Assembly: GCA_037974335.1 (NCBI GenBank)
Contig: CM075760.1
Location: forward strand, 7,809,432 to 7,873,431
Length of the DNA stretch: 64,000 nucleotides
Origin: Prionace glauca
Lineage: Eukaryota; Chordata; Chondrichthyes; Carcharhiniformes; Carcharhinidae
Direction: 5' to 3'
Positions 1 through 11,149 of this stretch are shown in pieces. The notes under the pieces were generated by a model. That model saw only the letters and a program-made list of their open reading frames with translations. It did not search any database and had not been told where the DNA came from. The number at the start of each line of letters is the position of its first letter. Position 1 is the stretch's first letter. The position numbers and the translations under genes are program-made.

Positions 1-480
1 TTACACACATCACACACTGCCACACACATAAATACACGCATACACACTCGCATATTCTCTCACACATGCGCACATACATGTGCACACTTACTTTTTCTCT
101 GATATGATCTCTCTCACACACCAATACACATTCTCTTTCTCTCACTGTCTACATCCACTACAAATACAAATACAAACTCTCGCTCTCTCAATCAGTCTCT
201 CATACCCTCATACACAAAAGCATTCACACGCACACTCCCCACACACATTCTTTCTTCCACGCAGACACACACACTCACATCAGCACAGCCTCACGCTCTC
301 GTAAACACACTCTCTCTCCCATACTCTGTCACAAACGCTGTTGTCTCACATACACTCTCTCAAAGCCTCTTGCACGCGCATCTCTCTCTCTCACACACAC
401 ACAGTCACACACACACATGCGCACGCACATACACACAAACACCCTCTTACACACTTTCCATCACACATACGTGGGAGTGA
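1..480. repeat. CA-rich simple repeat block
   Basis: Imperfect (CA)n/(TCTC)n low-complexity sequence. Open frames here encode only His/Ser/Thr-rich repeat peptide, so I call no gene. Confidence 0.9.
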
Positions 481-494
481 TTATCCTTGACTTC

Positions 495-805
495 ATAGAA
501 TAGAATCATAGCATCCTACAGTGCAGAAGGGGGGCATTCAGCACATCGAGTCTGCACCAACAGAATCCCACCAAAGCCTATTCCCAAAACCACATGTATT
601 TACTCTAACTAGTTACGTGAAACTAATGGGGCAATTTAGCATGGCCAATCCACCGAATCCGCACATCTTTGGACTTTGGAAGGAAACAGGAGAACCCGAA
701 AGAAACCCAAGCAGACACGGGGTGAATTTACTAACTCCACAAACGATAACCCATATCGGGAATTCAACAGTGACGCAGCAGCGCTAATCACTGTGCCAGC
801 GCACC
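495..805 (-). mobile_element. V-SINE-type tRNA-derived SINE, old copy
   Basis: Reverse complement of the shark SINE body. On the minus strand the tRNA-like head lies near 800 and the 'tgcactgtaggatgctatgattctat' type tail near 500 (only the general pattern is kept). The central segment resembling 'tttcctccaaagtccaaag' is strongly mutated. A poly-C tract follows at the head side. Confidence 0.75.
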
Positions 806-811
806 CCCCAC

Positions 812-848
812 CACCACCTCCCCCCCCCCCCCCCCCCCCCCCCCCCCA
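812..848. repeat. poly-C tract
   Basis: Nearly pure C run beside the SINE head. Confidence 0.95.
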
Positions 849-1059
849 CCATAAAATTTGAATGAGGGTGGGATCGAGGAGCCCGAGTAAATCTCAAGTG
901 AATACGTTTCGGCGGGAAAGTCTTGTCTGTTTGGAGTCATATTTAGCACAAAGCACGATGGTAATGGTTGTTGGAGGTCAAACATCTAAGTTGAGAAATC
1001 ACTGCAGGAGTTCAGCAGGGAACTGTTCTGGGTCCAACAATCTTCTATTGCTTCATCAA

Positions 1060-1640
1060 TGACACATTCCATCCAACATCAGGTCAGAAGTAGGTCAGTC
1101 ACCGTCATTCAGTCACCCTCATTCAGTCAACCTCATTCATTCATCCCCAAACATTCATCCCCAATCATGCATCCCCACTCACTCGTCCCCACTTACCCCA
1201 TTCACTCACCCTCACTCGATCATCGTCATTCACACTTACTCACTCAGTCACCCTTGCTCACTCTTCCACCCTCTCGCACTCACCCTCTCGTACTCACCCT
1301 CTCTCAGCTATCCACACACAATAAACGTCCCTCACTCAGAACCTCAATCATGTTCCCTTCATTCACACATCCCACTAATCACTCATTCTTTCATTCTAGC
1401 TCACAGACAATCACTCACTCACCTTCACTCACACATTCAGCCACCATCACTGACCCACCCTCTCTCACATATCCTCGTTTACTAACCCTCAATCACTCAT
1501 CTTCACTCATGGAACTTCACTCACCCACCCTCACTTACCCACCTTCTGTCACTCACACACCATCACTCATTCATTCTCACTCATTCAATCACTCATCCTC
1601 GAGCACTCACATTCTCTCTCTCACACTCACTGAATCTGTG
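1060..1640. repeat. degenerate (CTCACTCATT)-like tandem block
   Basis: Short imperfect units built on 'ctcactcattc' and 'cctcactcac'. The 260-codon open frame across it has repeat composition and no recognisable domain, so it is not called a gene. Confidence 0.85.
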
Positions 1641-1779
1641 TGGGGAGGTCTGCAACGAGAGAGAAGAAAGATCTCAAGTCGCAGTTTGATATTCAAATGT
1701 GGTATTTGTCCTGGGAGTGCAGAGAGCTGGAGGGAATCGCTGGGGGCTCGGGACAAGGGACAACGGCAAAGAACCAGGG

Positions 1780-2300
1780 GAGAACATGAGGCATGGGAAA
1801 GGGCAGAGAGCCGGAGCGAGGGGGTGGTGGTGGGGGTGTAGAAAGCAGGCAGAAAGGGCACACAGCCGGGGGAACAGTGCAGAGATTCCGAAGAAAGGGC
1901 AGAGAGACAGGAGAAAGGCACAGAGATGGGAGAAAGGCAGAGAGACGGGAGAAAGGACAGAGAGACTGGGGAAAGGGGAGAGAACCAAGGGAAAGGGCAG
2001 TGAGCCGAGGGAAAGGGCAGGGAGGCAGGGAGAAGGGTAGAGAGCCAAGGGAAAGGGCCGATAGCCGAGAGAAAGCACAGCGAGCCCAGGGGAAAGGGCA
2101 GAGAGTCAGGGGAAAATGGTAGGGAGTTGATGGAAAGGGTAGTGAGCTGAGAAAAAGAGCAGAGAGTCAAGGGAGAGGGCTCAGAGCTGGAGGGAATTGT
2201 AGAGAGACAGGTGGAAGTGCACAGAGTCAGGTAAAGGGGAAAGTGAGCCATCAGGAATTGCAGAGAACCCGGGAAAAGTGCAAGAAGCTGGGGAAAATGG
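1780..2300. repeat. purine-rich minisatellite
   Basis: About 25 imperfect copies of a roughly 18-20 base unit of the form 'gggaaagggcagagagccg'. Long open frames on both strands are by-products of the repeat. Confidence 0.85.
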
Positions 2301-2630
2301 GCAGAGAGTGGACGATCGATGGGCTGAGTGAGGAGATGCAAAACCGAGCTAGCACCACAATGATGATCTGTAATCTCCGTGAATGATGGAGGAGACTTCA
2401 GGGCCCGAATGGCCAACTCTTACTATTAGTATATGATCCTTCAATTAGTCAATGTTGCATTTATTTGAATCTGTAATCACATTTAGATTTTCCTGGCCAT
2501 TGAGTAAGTATAGATTATGTAGATATTTTTGAAGCAAAGTCACTAATCTTCGTTTTGTGGAGTGAGAAGCAGTGAGTTGGAGAGAGGAAGGGGCATCAAT
2601 CAGGTTGAACACAGGCAATTTCCAAAATTA
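2301..2630. other. no recognisable feature
   Basis: AT-rich non-coding sequence with a short SINE/LINE tail echo near 2400 ('gggcccgaatggccaact'). Nothing else stands out. Confidence 0.5.
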
Positions 2631-2631
2631 G

Positions 2632-2750
2632 CGTGGAGATGCCGGCGTTAGGTTTGTGTGGGCACAGTAAGGATTCTCACAACACCAGGTTAAAGTCAAT
2701 AGGTTTATTTGGAATCGCGAGCTTTTGGAGCTCCCTCATCAGGTGAGTGA
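2632..2750 (+). mobile_element. terminal fragment of palindromic MITE
   Basis: Contains the family's end signature ('gtggagatgccggcgtt', then 'ctcacaacaccaggttaaag', then 'aggtttattt' and a 'ctccctcatcaggtgagtg' block). The same end occurs near 37.97, 39.2, 51.4, 52.35, 62.8 and 63.55 kb. Confidence 0.75.
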
Positions 2751-3089
2751 ATGATATGAATGAAGAGAAAATTTCTTCATCACAGAGCGCTATTATTTGA
2801 GAGATAAATACCGGCTCATCACAAAGGGCTGTTTGATAAATAAATAGTGGCATCAATAATGGAGAAAATCTTTGCTCTTCTCTGTTAATCCAATGAATGA
2901 TATGTCATTTTGAGGAAACCAGAATTTTTTTTCCTTTTTTCTAATCTGATAGAGGTGGAGACAGGGATATGAGTTTCTACAGAGACAGCAATTCCCAACT
3001 GATCGAACGAACGGAGTCTCAAAGGTGAATGTAGGTTTTAATCCGGAAATATGAGGATAAGATCGTAATTCTATTTAATGTTTGAGATA

Positions 3090-3240
3090 GAAGCATAGAA
3101 AACAGAAGCTGCAGTAGGCCATTCATCCCTTTGAGACTGCTTCGCTATTCACTTTGATCATGGCTCACCAATATCCTGATCATACCTACTACCCATATCT
3201 CTTGATCCCTTTAACACCAAGAGCTATATCGAACACAGAA
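3090..3240 (-). mobile_element. LINE 3' end fragment
   Basis: Reverse complement of a LINE 3' tail also seen on the plus strand near 12.4, 15.1 and 34.4 kb ('gaatggc..agg' and 'gatggcctattcctgctt' family), ending in the 'atgatcttattgaatggc' type segment. Old and diverged. Confidence 0.65.
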
Positions 3241-3320
3241 ACATATTTGTAGCAACATGTTTTATGACTTAATAAACACAAATAAGAGTCTGACTTGTTC
3301 AATCGCCTATTTTTTCCCAG

Positions 3321-3620
3321 CAACACCATCTTCACCCACTCTCTACGGCCTGGTCTCCTCCTGTCAGCAACACAACTCCGACGGCTCGGTCACCTACGGA
3401 TGTTTGGCGATGGATTACGCTTCGGATGTCACCAAACTGATCTGGAAGAGAAATGGGCAGCAGATCACCACAGGGTTTAAGACTTACCCGTCAGTGAGAA
3501 ACACACAGGGAACCTACACCCTGAGCAGCCAGTTAACCATCAGCGACTCAGCAGAAGAATGCCCCAATATTGACTGCGAGGTTCGACACAGTGGCTCAGT
3601 CAAGAGCGTTAAAATACCAT
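3321..3620 (+). CDS. Ig heavy-chain constant domain 1 exon, IgM type
   Basis: One C1-set immunoglobulin domain exon, 300 bases, phase 1 at both ends. It has a pyrimidine-rich acceptor ending 'tttttcccag' and a 'gtaagt' donor. The domain starts [15 protein letters not shown]; the Cys at about residue 15 is placed where shark mu C1 has its light-chain-bonding cysteine. Intradomain cysteines are at about 28 (YGC) and 86 (DCEV), and the core Trp is at about 42 (IWKRNG). An extra Cys sits at about 81. From memory this matches shark IgM C1, but IgW cannot be formally excluded. The domain is intact. Its partner C2 exon lies 1 kb downstream. No V, D or J lies upstream in the window, so it may be the visible end of an IgH cluster or an orphan piece of one. 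Confidence 0.9.
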
Positions 3621-3764
3621 GTAAGTGTTGTGAAACCTGGCTAAGAGAGGGACGTTGTGATTGAACAGTATAAAGCTTTAGTTATAACTGATTTGTAGCA
3701 CTCTGAAAAATTTAAATTGTGTAAAATCCAGGTAAATGTCTACTGACTGAAAAGTTGCTCAGAA

Positions 3765-4490
3765 CCAGGAAGCCATCGAAAGGTTACGGTGAAGAAAGAG
3801 GCCATTTAGCCCATCATGTCTCTGCTTGCCAGAAGTGAGAATAAAGAAACTAGCCATGCATTTTAAGCCCACTTTCCAGCCGTCCTTGCTTCGTAGCTTT
3901 GCAGGTAAAAGTACTTGAGATGCAGATCCAGATACATTTGAAAAGACCATGTTCCCTGGAAATTGAGCCCTCCTCATGGGGAATGAATCATTTCTGCCTA
4001 CGTTCCTTCTAATTTTGTGAACCACAATTACGTCACATCTCAGCCTCCTCTTTTTTCTAAGGAGAACAATTCCTGCCTATCCAATCTCGCCCCATGGCTG
4101 CAATTCTCAGGCCCTGGCAACATTCCTGTAAACCTCATCTCTCTCCAGAGTCATTTCGTCATTCCTGCAACATGGTGGCCAGAACGGTGCAGCTAAATCC
4201 AAACGTAGCCTAACTAGTGTTTTATACAGCTCCATCATTGCACCATTGGTATTGTATTCAATACCTCACTTATTCGAGGAATTAATCCGAAATACTTGCT
4301 TGATCAACTTCTCCAGCTGTCCTACCATCCACAAGGACCTGTGGGCATGTACCCCAAGATCTTGCAATCCCTCGCAACCTCCAATTGTGTTCACTATTCC
4401 CTTGCTTTGTTTGCCCTCCCCAAATGCATTGCGTGGCACTTTTGACGGTTGAATTCCATTCGCCATTCCCCTGCCAATTCAACAAAACCA
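3765..4490 (-). mobile_element. LINE fragment in the intron between Ig C1 and C2
   Basis: Antisense CR1-like 3' region. It contains the 'gaggccatttagcccatca' family tail and further text found in other antisense CR1 copies (phrases meaning 'accttcctgtaaacctc', 'ggccagaacggtgcagc'). Frames are fully decayed. Confidence 0.7.
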
Positions 4491-4596
4491 GGGATACAAT
4501 TCTCAAATCGGCAGCTCTGGTGTTAAAATGAAAGAACTAATTTTTTTTTGTTGTCAATTGAAACTTCAGTAATGTTTAAACATGTGTTTGTTGAAG

Positions 4597-4902
4597 GTGA
4601 CATCCCCCCAACTGTTATCCTCACCGTGAGTTCCAGTGAAGAAATCACAAACAGGAAATTTGCAACCATCGTCTGTTCAATCATCGATTTCCAGCCAAAG
4701 TCAATGACGGTGAAGTGGCTGAAGAATGGGGAACCCATGGATTCAGGAATTGTCACCTCTCCCGCCTGTCAAGTGAACGGGAACTTCTCGGCCAGCAGTC
4801 GGCTGACAGTCTCCGCTCGGGAATGGTTCAGCAAAGCGGTTTATACCTGCCAGGTCACACATCAAGAGCTCACTCAGAGTCAGAACATCAGCGAATCTCA
4901 GG
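4597..4902 (+). CDS. Ig heavy-chain constant domain 2 exon, IgM type
   Basis: A 306-base C1-set Ig domain exon, phase 1 at both ends, with acceptor 'ttgttgaag' and donor 'gtaaga'. Joined to the C1 exon it restores a Cys codon at the junction ([10 protein letters not shown]). Intradomain cysteines are in FATIVC and VYTCQV, with the core Trp in VKWLKNG. A further Cys (SPACQVNG) matches my recollection of shark IgM C2. The end SQNISES carries an N-linked glycosylation motif (NIS). The exon is intact. No C3 or C4 exon could be found in the following 15 kb on this strand, where LINE debris begins at once. Confidence 0.88.
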
Positions 4903-4929
4903 GTAAGAGTCTCAATCCTAGCAAAAAAA

Positions 4930-6045
4930 AAAGAACAAATAACAACACAGCACAGGAGCAGGGCCTTCGGCCCTCCAAGCTTGCACCCATCATGTGTTCC
5001 TAACTAGACCATCTAGTTGTATCCCTCGATCTCCAGTCTATTCATGTGGCTATCTCTAAGTCTTGGATAAGTCTTAAATGATCCTAAAGTGTCTGCCTCA
5101 ACCACCTTGTTTGGTAGTGCATTCCGGGCCCCTTTGCCCTCTGTGTAAAATACGCATATCAGTATTGAACCTTGCCGCCTCCCCCCGTCCCTTACCTTGA
5201 ACTTGTGACACTTTGTGTTTGTCACTTCCACCTGGGAAAAAGCTTCCAACTGTTCACCCTATCTATGCCCTTCATAATTTTATAAGCTTCTATTATGCCC
5301 GTCAACATCCCTTTTTTCCAGGAAGAACAACCCTAGCTTACTGAATCTCACCTCATAGCGAAGACCCTCCATACCAGGCAACATCCTGGTAAACCTTTTC
5401 TGCACTCTCTCAAAGCTTCCACGACCTTCTGTTAATGTGACCACCAGAACTGGATGCAGTCATCCAAATGTGGTCTAAGTAACGTTCTATATAACTGCAA
5501 CATTGTATGCCTACGTTTATACTCTATGCCAAGTCCAATAAAAGCAAGCATGTCATATCCCTTCTTCACTATCTTTTCCAGCTGAGTTGCCACCTTTAAG
5601 GATCTGTTGATTTGCACACCCAGGTCCCTCTGTGTGCCTATACTCCTGCTGGTTCTGCCATTTATTGTATAGCCTCCCCCCCACCCTATTAAATCTGCCA
5701 AAATGCATCACTTCTCATTCTTCAGGATTAAATTCCATCTGCCATTTCTCCACCCAATTTTCCAGCCTATCTATATCTTGCCTATGTTGCAGATGGTGAT
5801 TAACATTGACAAAGATATATCTATCTTGACAATGCTCATCACTGTCGGCAACTCCAGCAATCTTTGTTTCATCCACAAACTTTCTAATCAGACCAGCAAC
5901 ATCTTCTTCTCAATCATATCACAAACAGTAGGAGCCCCAGTACAGAACCGTCTGGAACAACACTAGTCACCGAACTTCAATCAGAAAATGACGCCTCCAC
6001 TGCCACCCTCTGTCTTTTATGGCCAAGCCAACTCTGTATTCACAG
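4930..6045 (-). mobile_element. CR1-like LINE, 3' part of ORF2 and tail, antisense
   Basis: On the minus strand the frame near 5700-5432 reads RDLGVQINRSLKVATQLEK and GIEYKRRHTMLQLYRTLLRP. This is the C-terminal part of CR1 ORF2 that is also seen intact at 59.9-60.1 kb. It is broken by several frame losses and starts directly after the Ig C2 exon. Confidence 0.88.
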
Positions 6046-6849
6046 GTCACAGCACAGGGGTAAAATGCTGCAAAGTGCATTCATCCTATTATAAATCAAT
6101 GACAATACCTTGTTCCTGAGTTCACATGGTATATTTGTTCGGGAATGCTGCAATGCTGATTCATGAGAATGATACCGCTGCTAAAATATTTTAATAAGAA
6201 TATTGTCTGCTAAATCCACGCTGCAGCCAATATGATGTATAGCTTACAGAGAGAACAGTTTTAATAAGTGACGTCACATAAATCAATCTGACAGCATTAT
6301 TTAAAGTTCAATCTTAGCAAGAGGTTTCGGATAGAACTATCTCTCAGCGTTAATACAGAACACCCTGATCAAGAGGCTTCACATCAAACTGTCTCAGCAT
6401 TTTCTGTTGTAAGGTCATAAGGAGACAACAGTGAACTGAGGACTGTGTGGGAGAAGGAACCGAGACATCTAAACAGGGCCAGCAGTACTTGAGGAGAGTG
6501 TGAGAGGGGGACTCTGGGAGAGAGAGTGAGCACTTGAGAAGAGTGTGAGAGGGGGACACTGGGACAGGGAACTCGACATTGGTTACTGACGGCGGGCAGG
6601 AAGAGGATCAAAACGTTGGAGGGTTCATCGAGGCATCACTCGCCAGAGAGGATCTTAAAACTGATTCCAGTCGCCAGGCATCAACTCCCAAGGGATTGTC
6701 GGTCCCTTCAGAGCGTGGAGGAGCTGTTGATAGCAGGCCTCCCTGGCCTCCCACATAATAGAACAGACAGTATAGAAGGCGGCAGGAATCTAATCTCAGA
6801 CAGGACAAAAAAACGGTGATGAGTAAGAGAAGGGAGGTGGTAAACGCAA
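6046..6849. other. largely unique stretch with a short internal duplication
   Basis: Around 6480-6570 a unit of about 60 bases with 'gaggagagtgtgagaggggga' composition occurs twice in tandem. No supported exon. The part from about 6600 may be 5' sequence of the LINE that follows. Confidence 0.4.
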
Positions 6850-7930
6850 GATGGAGTGTGTTGTACCCAAATGAGTGCAGTGTACTGGACAAGTAAATGA
6901 CCTTGTTACGCACATTGAAATTGGCCGGGAAGATGTTGTGGGCATCACAGAGACTTGTCTGCAAGGGGATCAGGGCTGGGATCTAAATATCCAAGGAAGT
7001 GTGTCTTATCGAAAGGAGAGGCAGATGGACATAGGGGGCTGTGTTGCATTGTTAGTAAGGAATTAAGTTAAATCGATAGCAAGAAGCGGTATAGGATCAA
7101 AAGGGTTAGAATTTCTGTCGGTGGAGAAGAGCAATTGCAAAAATAAAAAAGACCCCGATGCGAGTTAGGTATAAGCCCTTTCAAGCAGCAGTCAGGATAT
7201 GGGCAGAAAATAAATCAGGAGAGAGAAAAGGCTCATGAAAAATACAATGTTACAATAATCATGGGGGACTTCTTTATGTTGGTGGGCTGGGAAACTCGGG
7301 CAGATAGTGGGTCCCAAGAAAATTTGTGGAATGCTTAAGTTTTTGTTTGGAGCTGCTTGTGACACAGCCTACTAGGGAAGAGGCAATTCTGGATTTGGTG
7401 CTGTGTAATGAGGCAGACTTGATTAGGGAACTTAAGGTGAAAGAACACTTTGGGAGCAGTGACCACAACTTGATAGAATTTATCCGGCAGTTTGAGAGGG
7501 AGAAGCTGGAATCAAATGTAACGGTATCAGAATTAAATAAAGGTAATTGCAAAGACATGAGGGAGGAACTGGCCAGAGTTGATTTGGAAGGGAGCCTAAC
7601 AGGGAAAAGAGTGGAACAGCAATAGCAGGTGTTTTGAGAGGCACAACAGAAATTCAGGAGGCACAAGAGAAACTCATCCCAAAGGAGGAGGGAACGTGTC
7701 ACAGGGGCGATGAGGCATCCATGACATTAACGCGAAAGAGAAAGCATACAAAGTGGCGAGGATTATTGGGAAGCCAGAGGACTGGGAAACCTGTAAAAGA
7801 GAGCAGAGGACAACTAAAAAAACAATAAGAGGAAGAAGAAGAAATATGCTGGCTAGTAATATAAAAGAAGATATGAAGATTTTCTTTTTCTCTACAAATG
7901 TATAAAATATAAGGGAGAGGCGGAACCAAA
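6850..7930 (+). mobile_element. CR1-like LINE, endonuclease region fragment
   Basis: Frame pieces read VGITETCLQGDQGWDLNIQG (APE endonuclease 'VTETWL' block), GGCVALLVRN, and EEAILDLVLCNEADLI followed by GSSDHNLIEF (the SDH block). All are collinear with the endonuclease of the copy at 57.7-58.4 kb. Multiple stops and frame changes; an old copy. Confidence 0.85.
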
Positions 7931-8529
7931 TCTAATTGAATTGATTCTTGAAATGAGGCAATTTTTGACTTGGGGTTTGATTTAATGTAGGGAAGAAGAC
8001 TCCGTGTGACATGTGATCTAATCCAACTCCATTAATTTGTTTCATTGCCAATATCAGCTCTGATCCTCCGGGTGTCGTTGATGGGAATTCGAAGACACTA
8101 AATTTAGGATAACCATATTTATGGAGGAGAGGGATCAAATTCTCCCACTGTCCGGATTTTCCTTCAATTATTATAAACATTTTGAACAGCTTTGGTCAAA
8201 CATGTGATTACTAAACTTGACTGCAGAAGAATGTATCATCATTCATTTTGATTCGAGGAACCAGCAGAGGGAATATAAAGTAAACAACTCGATGAAAGTT
8301 AATTACTGCGGATGCTGGAATCTGAAACCAAACGTGTCACACAAAACATTGACGAAATGTCATCTGGACCCTAAACATCAGCTCTTTACTTTCCTATAAA
8401 TGCTGTTACACCCTATATGATTTTCCAGCATTTTCTCTTTTAGTTAAAGTGGGCAACGGACGGGCTTGTCGGACCAGTTTAGTTGCTCCACCAGGGAATC
8501 GGAACTACATCAAATGCACCCATCGGTAT
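7931..8529. other. no supported gene; decayed palindromic repeat
   Basis: At 8295-8450 there is a remnant of a palindromic repeat ('attactgcggatgctggaatctgaaac' type head and 'ttccagcattttctctttt' type end), also seen near 32.1 and 47.85 kb. The rest is unassigned. Confidence 0.45.
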
Positions 8530-8602
8530 GTTTCTACAGTGTAGTGGTTGTCACACTCGCCTGACACGCGGGACGTCCGCGGTTTGACACCGGGCAGAAA
8601 CA
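8530..8602 (+). pseudogene. tRNA-Val-like sequence, probably decayed
   Basis: Seventy-three bases that fold as tRNA-Val: acceptor gtttcta/cagaaac, D arm, anticodon loop ctgacac giving GAC. Eukaryotic Val tRNAs use AAC, CAC or TAC, so GAC is unexpected. The T arm has a G-G mismatch and its loop reads tttgaca instead of ttcgaaa, which harms the B box. I infer a pseudogene derived from tRNA-Val(CAC); the intact relative is at 50828-50900. Confidence 0.7.
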
Positions 8603-9716
8603 TTTCCAGATGGCTCTATTTCAAGATGATTCAGATTTCAGAATTATTCTCATTTATCACAAAACATTAATTGAGCTATTGTGTTATTTGCAGCACTTAA
8701 GGCGGGGAGAACTCAGGAAAGAATCTTAAAGTGAAGGTCTGTGATATTGAGCAAGACAGGATGACGGTCAAGAGCAACATTGGTTTGGTTCCCGTTATTT
8801 TTAAACTTTGCTGCTTTTCCAGGTGAACTCCAGCTCTCCATTCCCCCGGTAGTGTCTGAGACTTCCTCCAATCCGCTTTGTTAATCTCAGAGTTACTGCT
8901 TTCTGAATGAAAACTACTTGCAATCAGTCGAGGACAAATAGTTTAGTGTTTCATTTATGAAGAAGTTTTCTTTTCATTTAGCCCGAGAATTTTACTCAGA
9001 CCTGAGTGATATTTCTGTCAAAACAAATGGTTAAATCTGACACGTTCCCACCCAGATTTTATCTTGTACCACCATTTCTATCGGCAGTCTTTTACATCAT
9101 ATCACTGCCTTTCACAGTCTGTGTTTTTTCTTAACCTGCTGCACATGTTGCATTTCCAACCTGGAAGCAAAAGTGCAAATCTCACTCCACCGATTCTTGC
9201 AGAGCTGCTTTGGACCAGGAAGTATTGATGGTTTGTTTATACAATTAATTAAACCTTAATGCATTGAAGACAGCCCGCGACCCTGAAAGTGCTGAATCCT
9301 GACCACAAGGCCACCAGGATCCCATCTGCCTGATTCTCCCAGATACTGATTACAGGAATGTGCACAGCGCCAATTGTCCGCACTCACACACTCCTTCCTG
9401 TCTGCTAAGATTTGAAATTGTTTATATTTTCACATTGGCTTCCAGTGTGATGAAAGCAGAGCTGTGATAAGCTGATGTTCAGTGGATTTACTGCAGTAAG
9501 GTTTATGTCAGTTCGATGCTAACGTTGCTCTTTGAATATAGTCAGCTACAGTGAAATATAATGTGGTCGAAGGTAGCCTACTCACTGTTACAGGAGGAAC
9601 CAGCAAGGGCAGGTTTGGATAATTAACGGGATTGTGCAATGGGCCTGATATTTCTCCCTGATGTTCAAAATGTCACAATTATTTAGTGACGATTTTCAGC
9701 TTGCTGCTATGTGTTG
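8603..9716. other. AT-rich stretch without a supported gene
   Basis: A splice-acceptor-like site near 8821 precedes a 20-codon frame (ELQLSIPPVVSE...) ending in a stop. I could not tie it to an Ig secretory or membrane exon. Nothing else is recognisable. Confidence 0.35.
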
Positions 9717-9788
9717 GGTTCTGTGGTGTAATGGTGAGCACTCTGGACTTTGAATCCAGCGATCCGAGTTCAAGTCTCGGTAGAACCT
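9717..9788 (+). tRNA. tRNA-Gln (TTG)
   Basis: Seventy-two bases with a full cloverleaf: acceptor ggttctg/tagaacc (G-T pair at the base), D arm tggtgtaatggtgagca, anticodon stem ctgga/tccag around the loop ctttgaa (TTG), and T arm with gttcaag. The body is identical or nearly so to vertebrate tRNA-Gln. The acceptor differs on both sides in a matched way, so pairing is kept. A downstream T run is weak. Likely functional. Confidence 0.88.
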
Positions 9789-10040
9789 TCCTTGAATTTG
9801 TGAATGCGGGTGGTTGACTTGCTGAAGGCCGCTTTGGTAAAATGTCTCACAAATTACTCATTGAGAAGACAAATTGTCAACCAGTTTTTCCTGCAATTAC
9901 ATTGCACATTGGCGCCGGACGCCTGAAACTTTACTGTTTTCATCGTTACGCTGTTTTTTTTTATCTCCTCTGTTGGAAATAAAAAGAAACGGCTGGTGTC
10001 ACACAATAACAATTCCACTGGAGTCTGACAATTATTGAGC

Positions 10041-10092
10041 AAGTGTGTGTGTGTATGTGTGTGTGTGTGTGCGTGTATGTGTGTGTGTGTGA
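10041..10092. repeat. (GT)n microsatellite
   Basis: Alternating TG with few interruptions. Confidence 0.95.
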
Positions 10093-10299
10093 TTTGGGAT
10101 AAATATCTGCTGTCTTCCTTCAGAGTGCTGTTGATTCTATGGGTGAAGTTTCACACTCTGGCCTCTCGCCTGCCAACTTTGTTTAAATTGGGAGAGATAA
10201 CAGAGTGAATTACACCTCAAGCTGGACACAATGCCCACATGTGACTTCTCTGCCTCTCAGCGCCAACAATGGTTCTCTGGGGCTGATGCAATGACCATG

Positions 10300-10625
10300 A
10301 TTAGTATGTGGCCTAATCCCATGTTAAAAGCATTGGACAATGTAAAGATCATTCGTCCTGACAATACTTCAGCAACAATAATAACGATTTTTGCTCTGGG
10401 ACTAGCTGTGCCCCAGCCAATCTATTCAAGTACAGCTATGACACTATCAAAGACACAACATTGTGGAATTTTGGCAGACATGCCTGATTGCAAAAGGGAG
10501 GACAAATCCAACTCGACCAACTTCCGCCCAATGAGCAGGACTCGATGAACGTAGTAGAAAGTATCAAGGATTATTGAATAAGCAATAATAATAATGATAA
10601 TGATAATAATTTGCTCAGTGATGCT
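10300..10625 (+). mobile_element. non-LTR retrotransposon fragment (second LINE family)
   Basis: Degraded reverse-transcriptase region. It carries text equivalent to 'aggacaaatccaac..gaccaa(t/c)t(t/a)ccgccc' and, after a small ATA-rich insertion, 'ttgctcagtgatgct'. It belongs to the same family as the fragments at 22.1-23.9 kb (antisense) and 33.2-34.1 kb. Confidence 0.65.
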
Positions 10626-10925
10626 GCTGCATCACAGCGACAGGGGCAGGCGTTCAATTCCGACGTATCATCAACGTCTGTGTGGAGTTGGCACATTCTC
10701 CCCGTGTCTGCATGGATTTCCTTGGAGTGTCCCGGTTTCCTCCCCAAAGGTTTGCGGATTAGGATGATTGGCTATGTGAAATTGGCCCTCGTGTCAGGGG
10801 GCTAGCAGGAGAAACATGTGTGATTACGGAAGTAGGACCTGGATGGGATTGTGGTCAGTCCAGACTCGATAGGCCGAATGGTCTCCTTCTGCACTGTAGG
10901 GATTACTGTAGGGATTCTATGTGAT
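10626..10925 (+). mobile_element. V-SINE-type SINE
   Basis: Core 'tctgtgtggagttggcacattctccccgtgtctgcatgg' pattern, then 'gtttcctcccc', and the tail 'gactcgataggccgaatgg..ctccttctgcactgtaggga'. Confidence 0.88.
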
Positions 10926-11149
10926 ATTGAGGGAAGGCAGAAGTACAGACGATGTGGAAGAGTGGTGAGGTAACTGTGGCCAAGCCATGGCTTCCAAAGG
11001 GTGAAGAAACATACAAATTGGCAAATTAATCCATTGACTTGAGAATTTGGAGCAGTTTTAAAATGCAGCAAAAAAAGGACGTAGGGATTGATTGGGAGAG
11101 TACGAAAGTAAGAAGGTGGGAAACATAACAAAAGTTGATCCATTTGTGG

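Noticed and set aside
1059-2416. Long open frames of 260 and 269 codons on both strands
   Set aside because: They lie in tandem-repeat sequence, have repeat composition and overlap each other on opposite strands.
8821-8900. Possible Ig secretory or membrane exon (ELQLSIPPVVSE)
   Set aside because: Only 20 codons, no membrane segment, no known secretory tail pattern; the acceptor alone is not enough.
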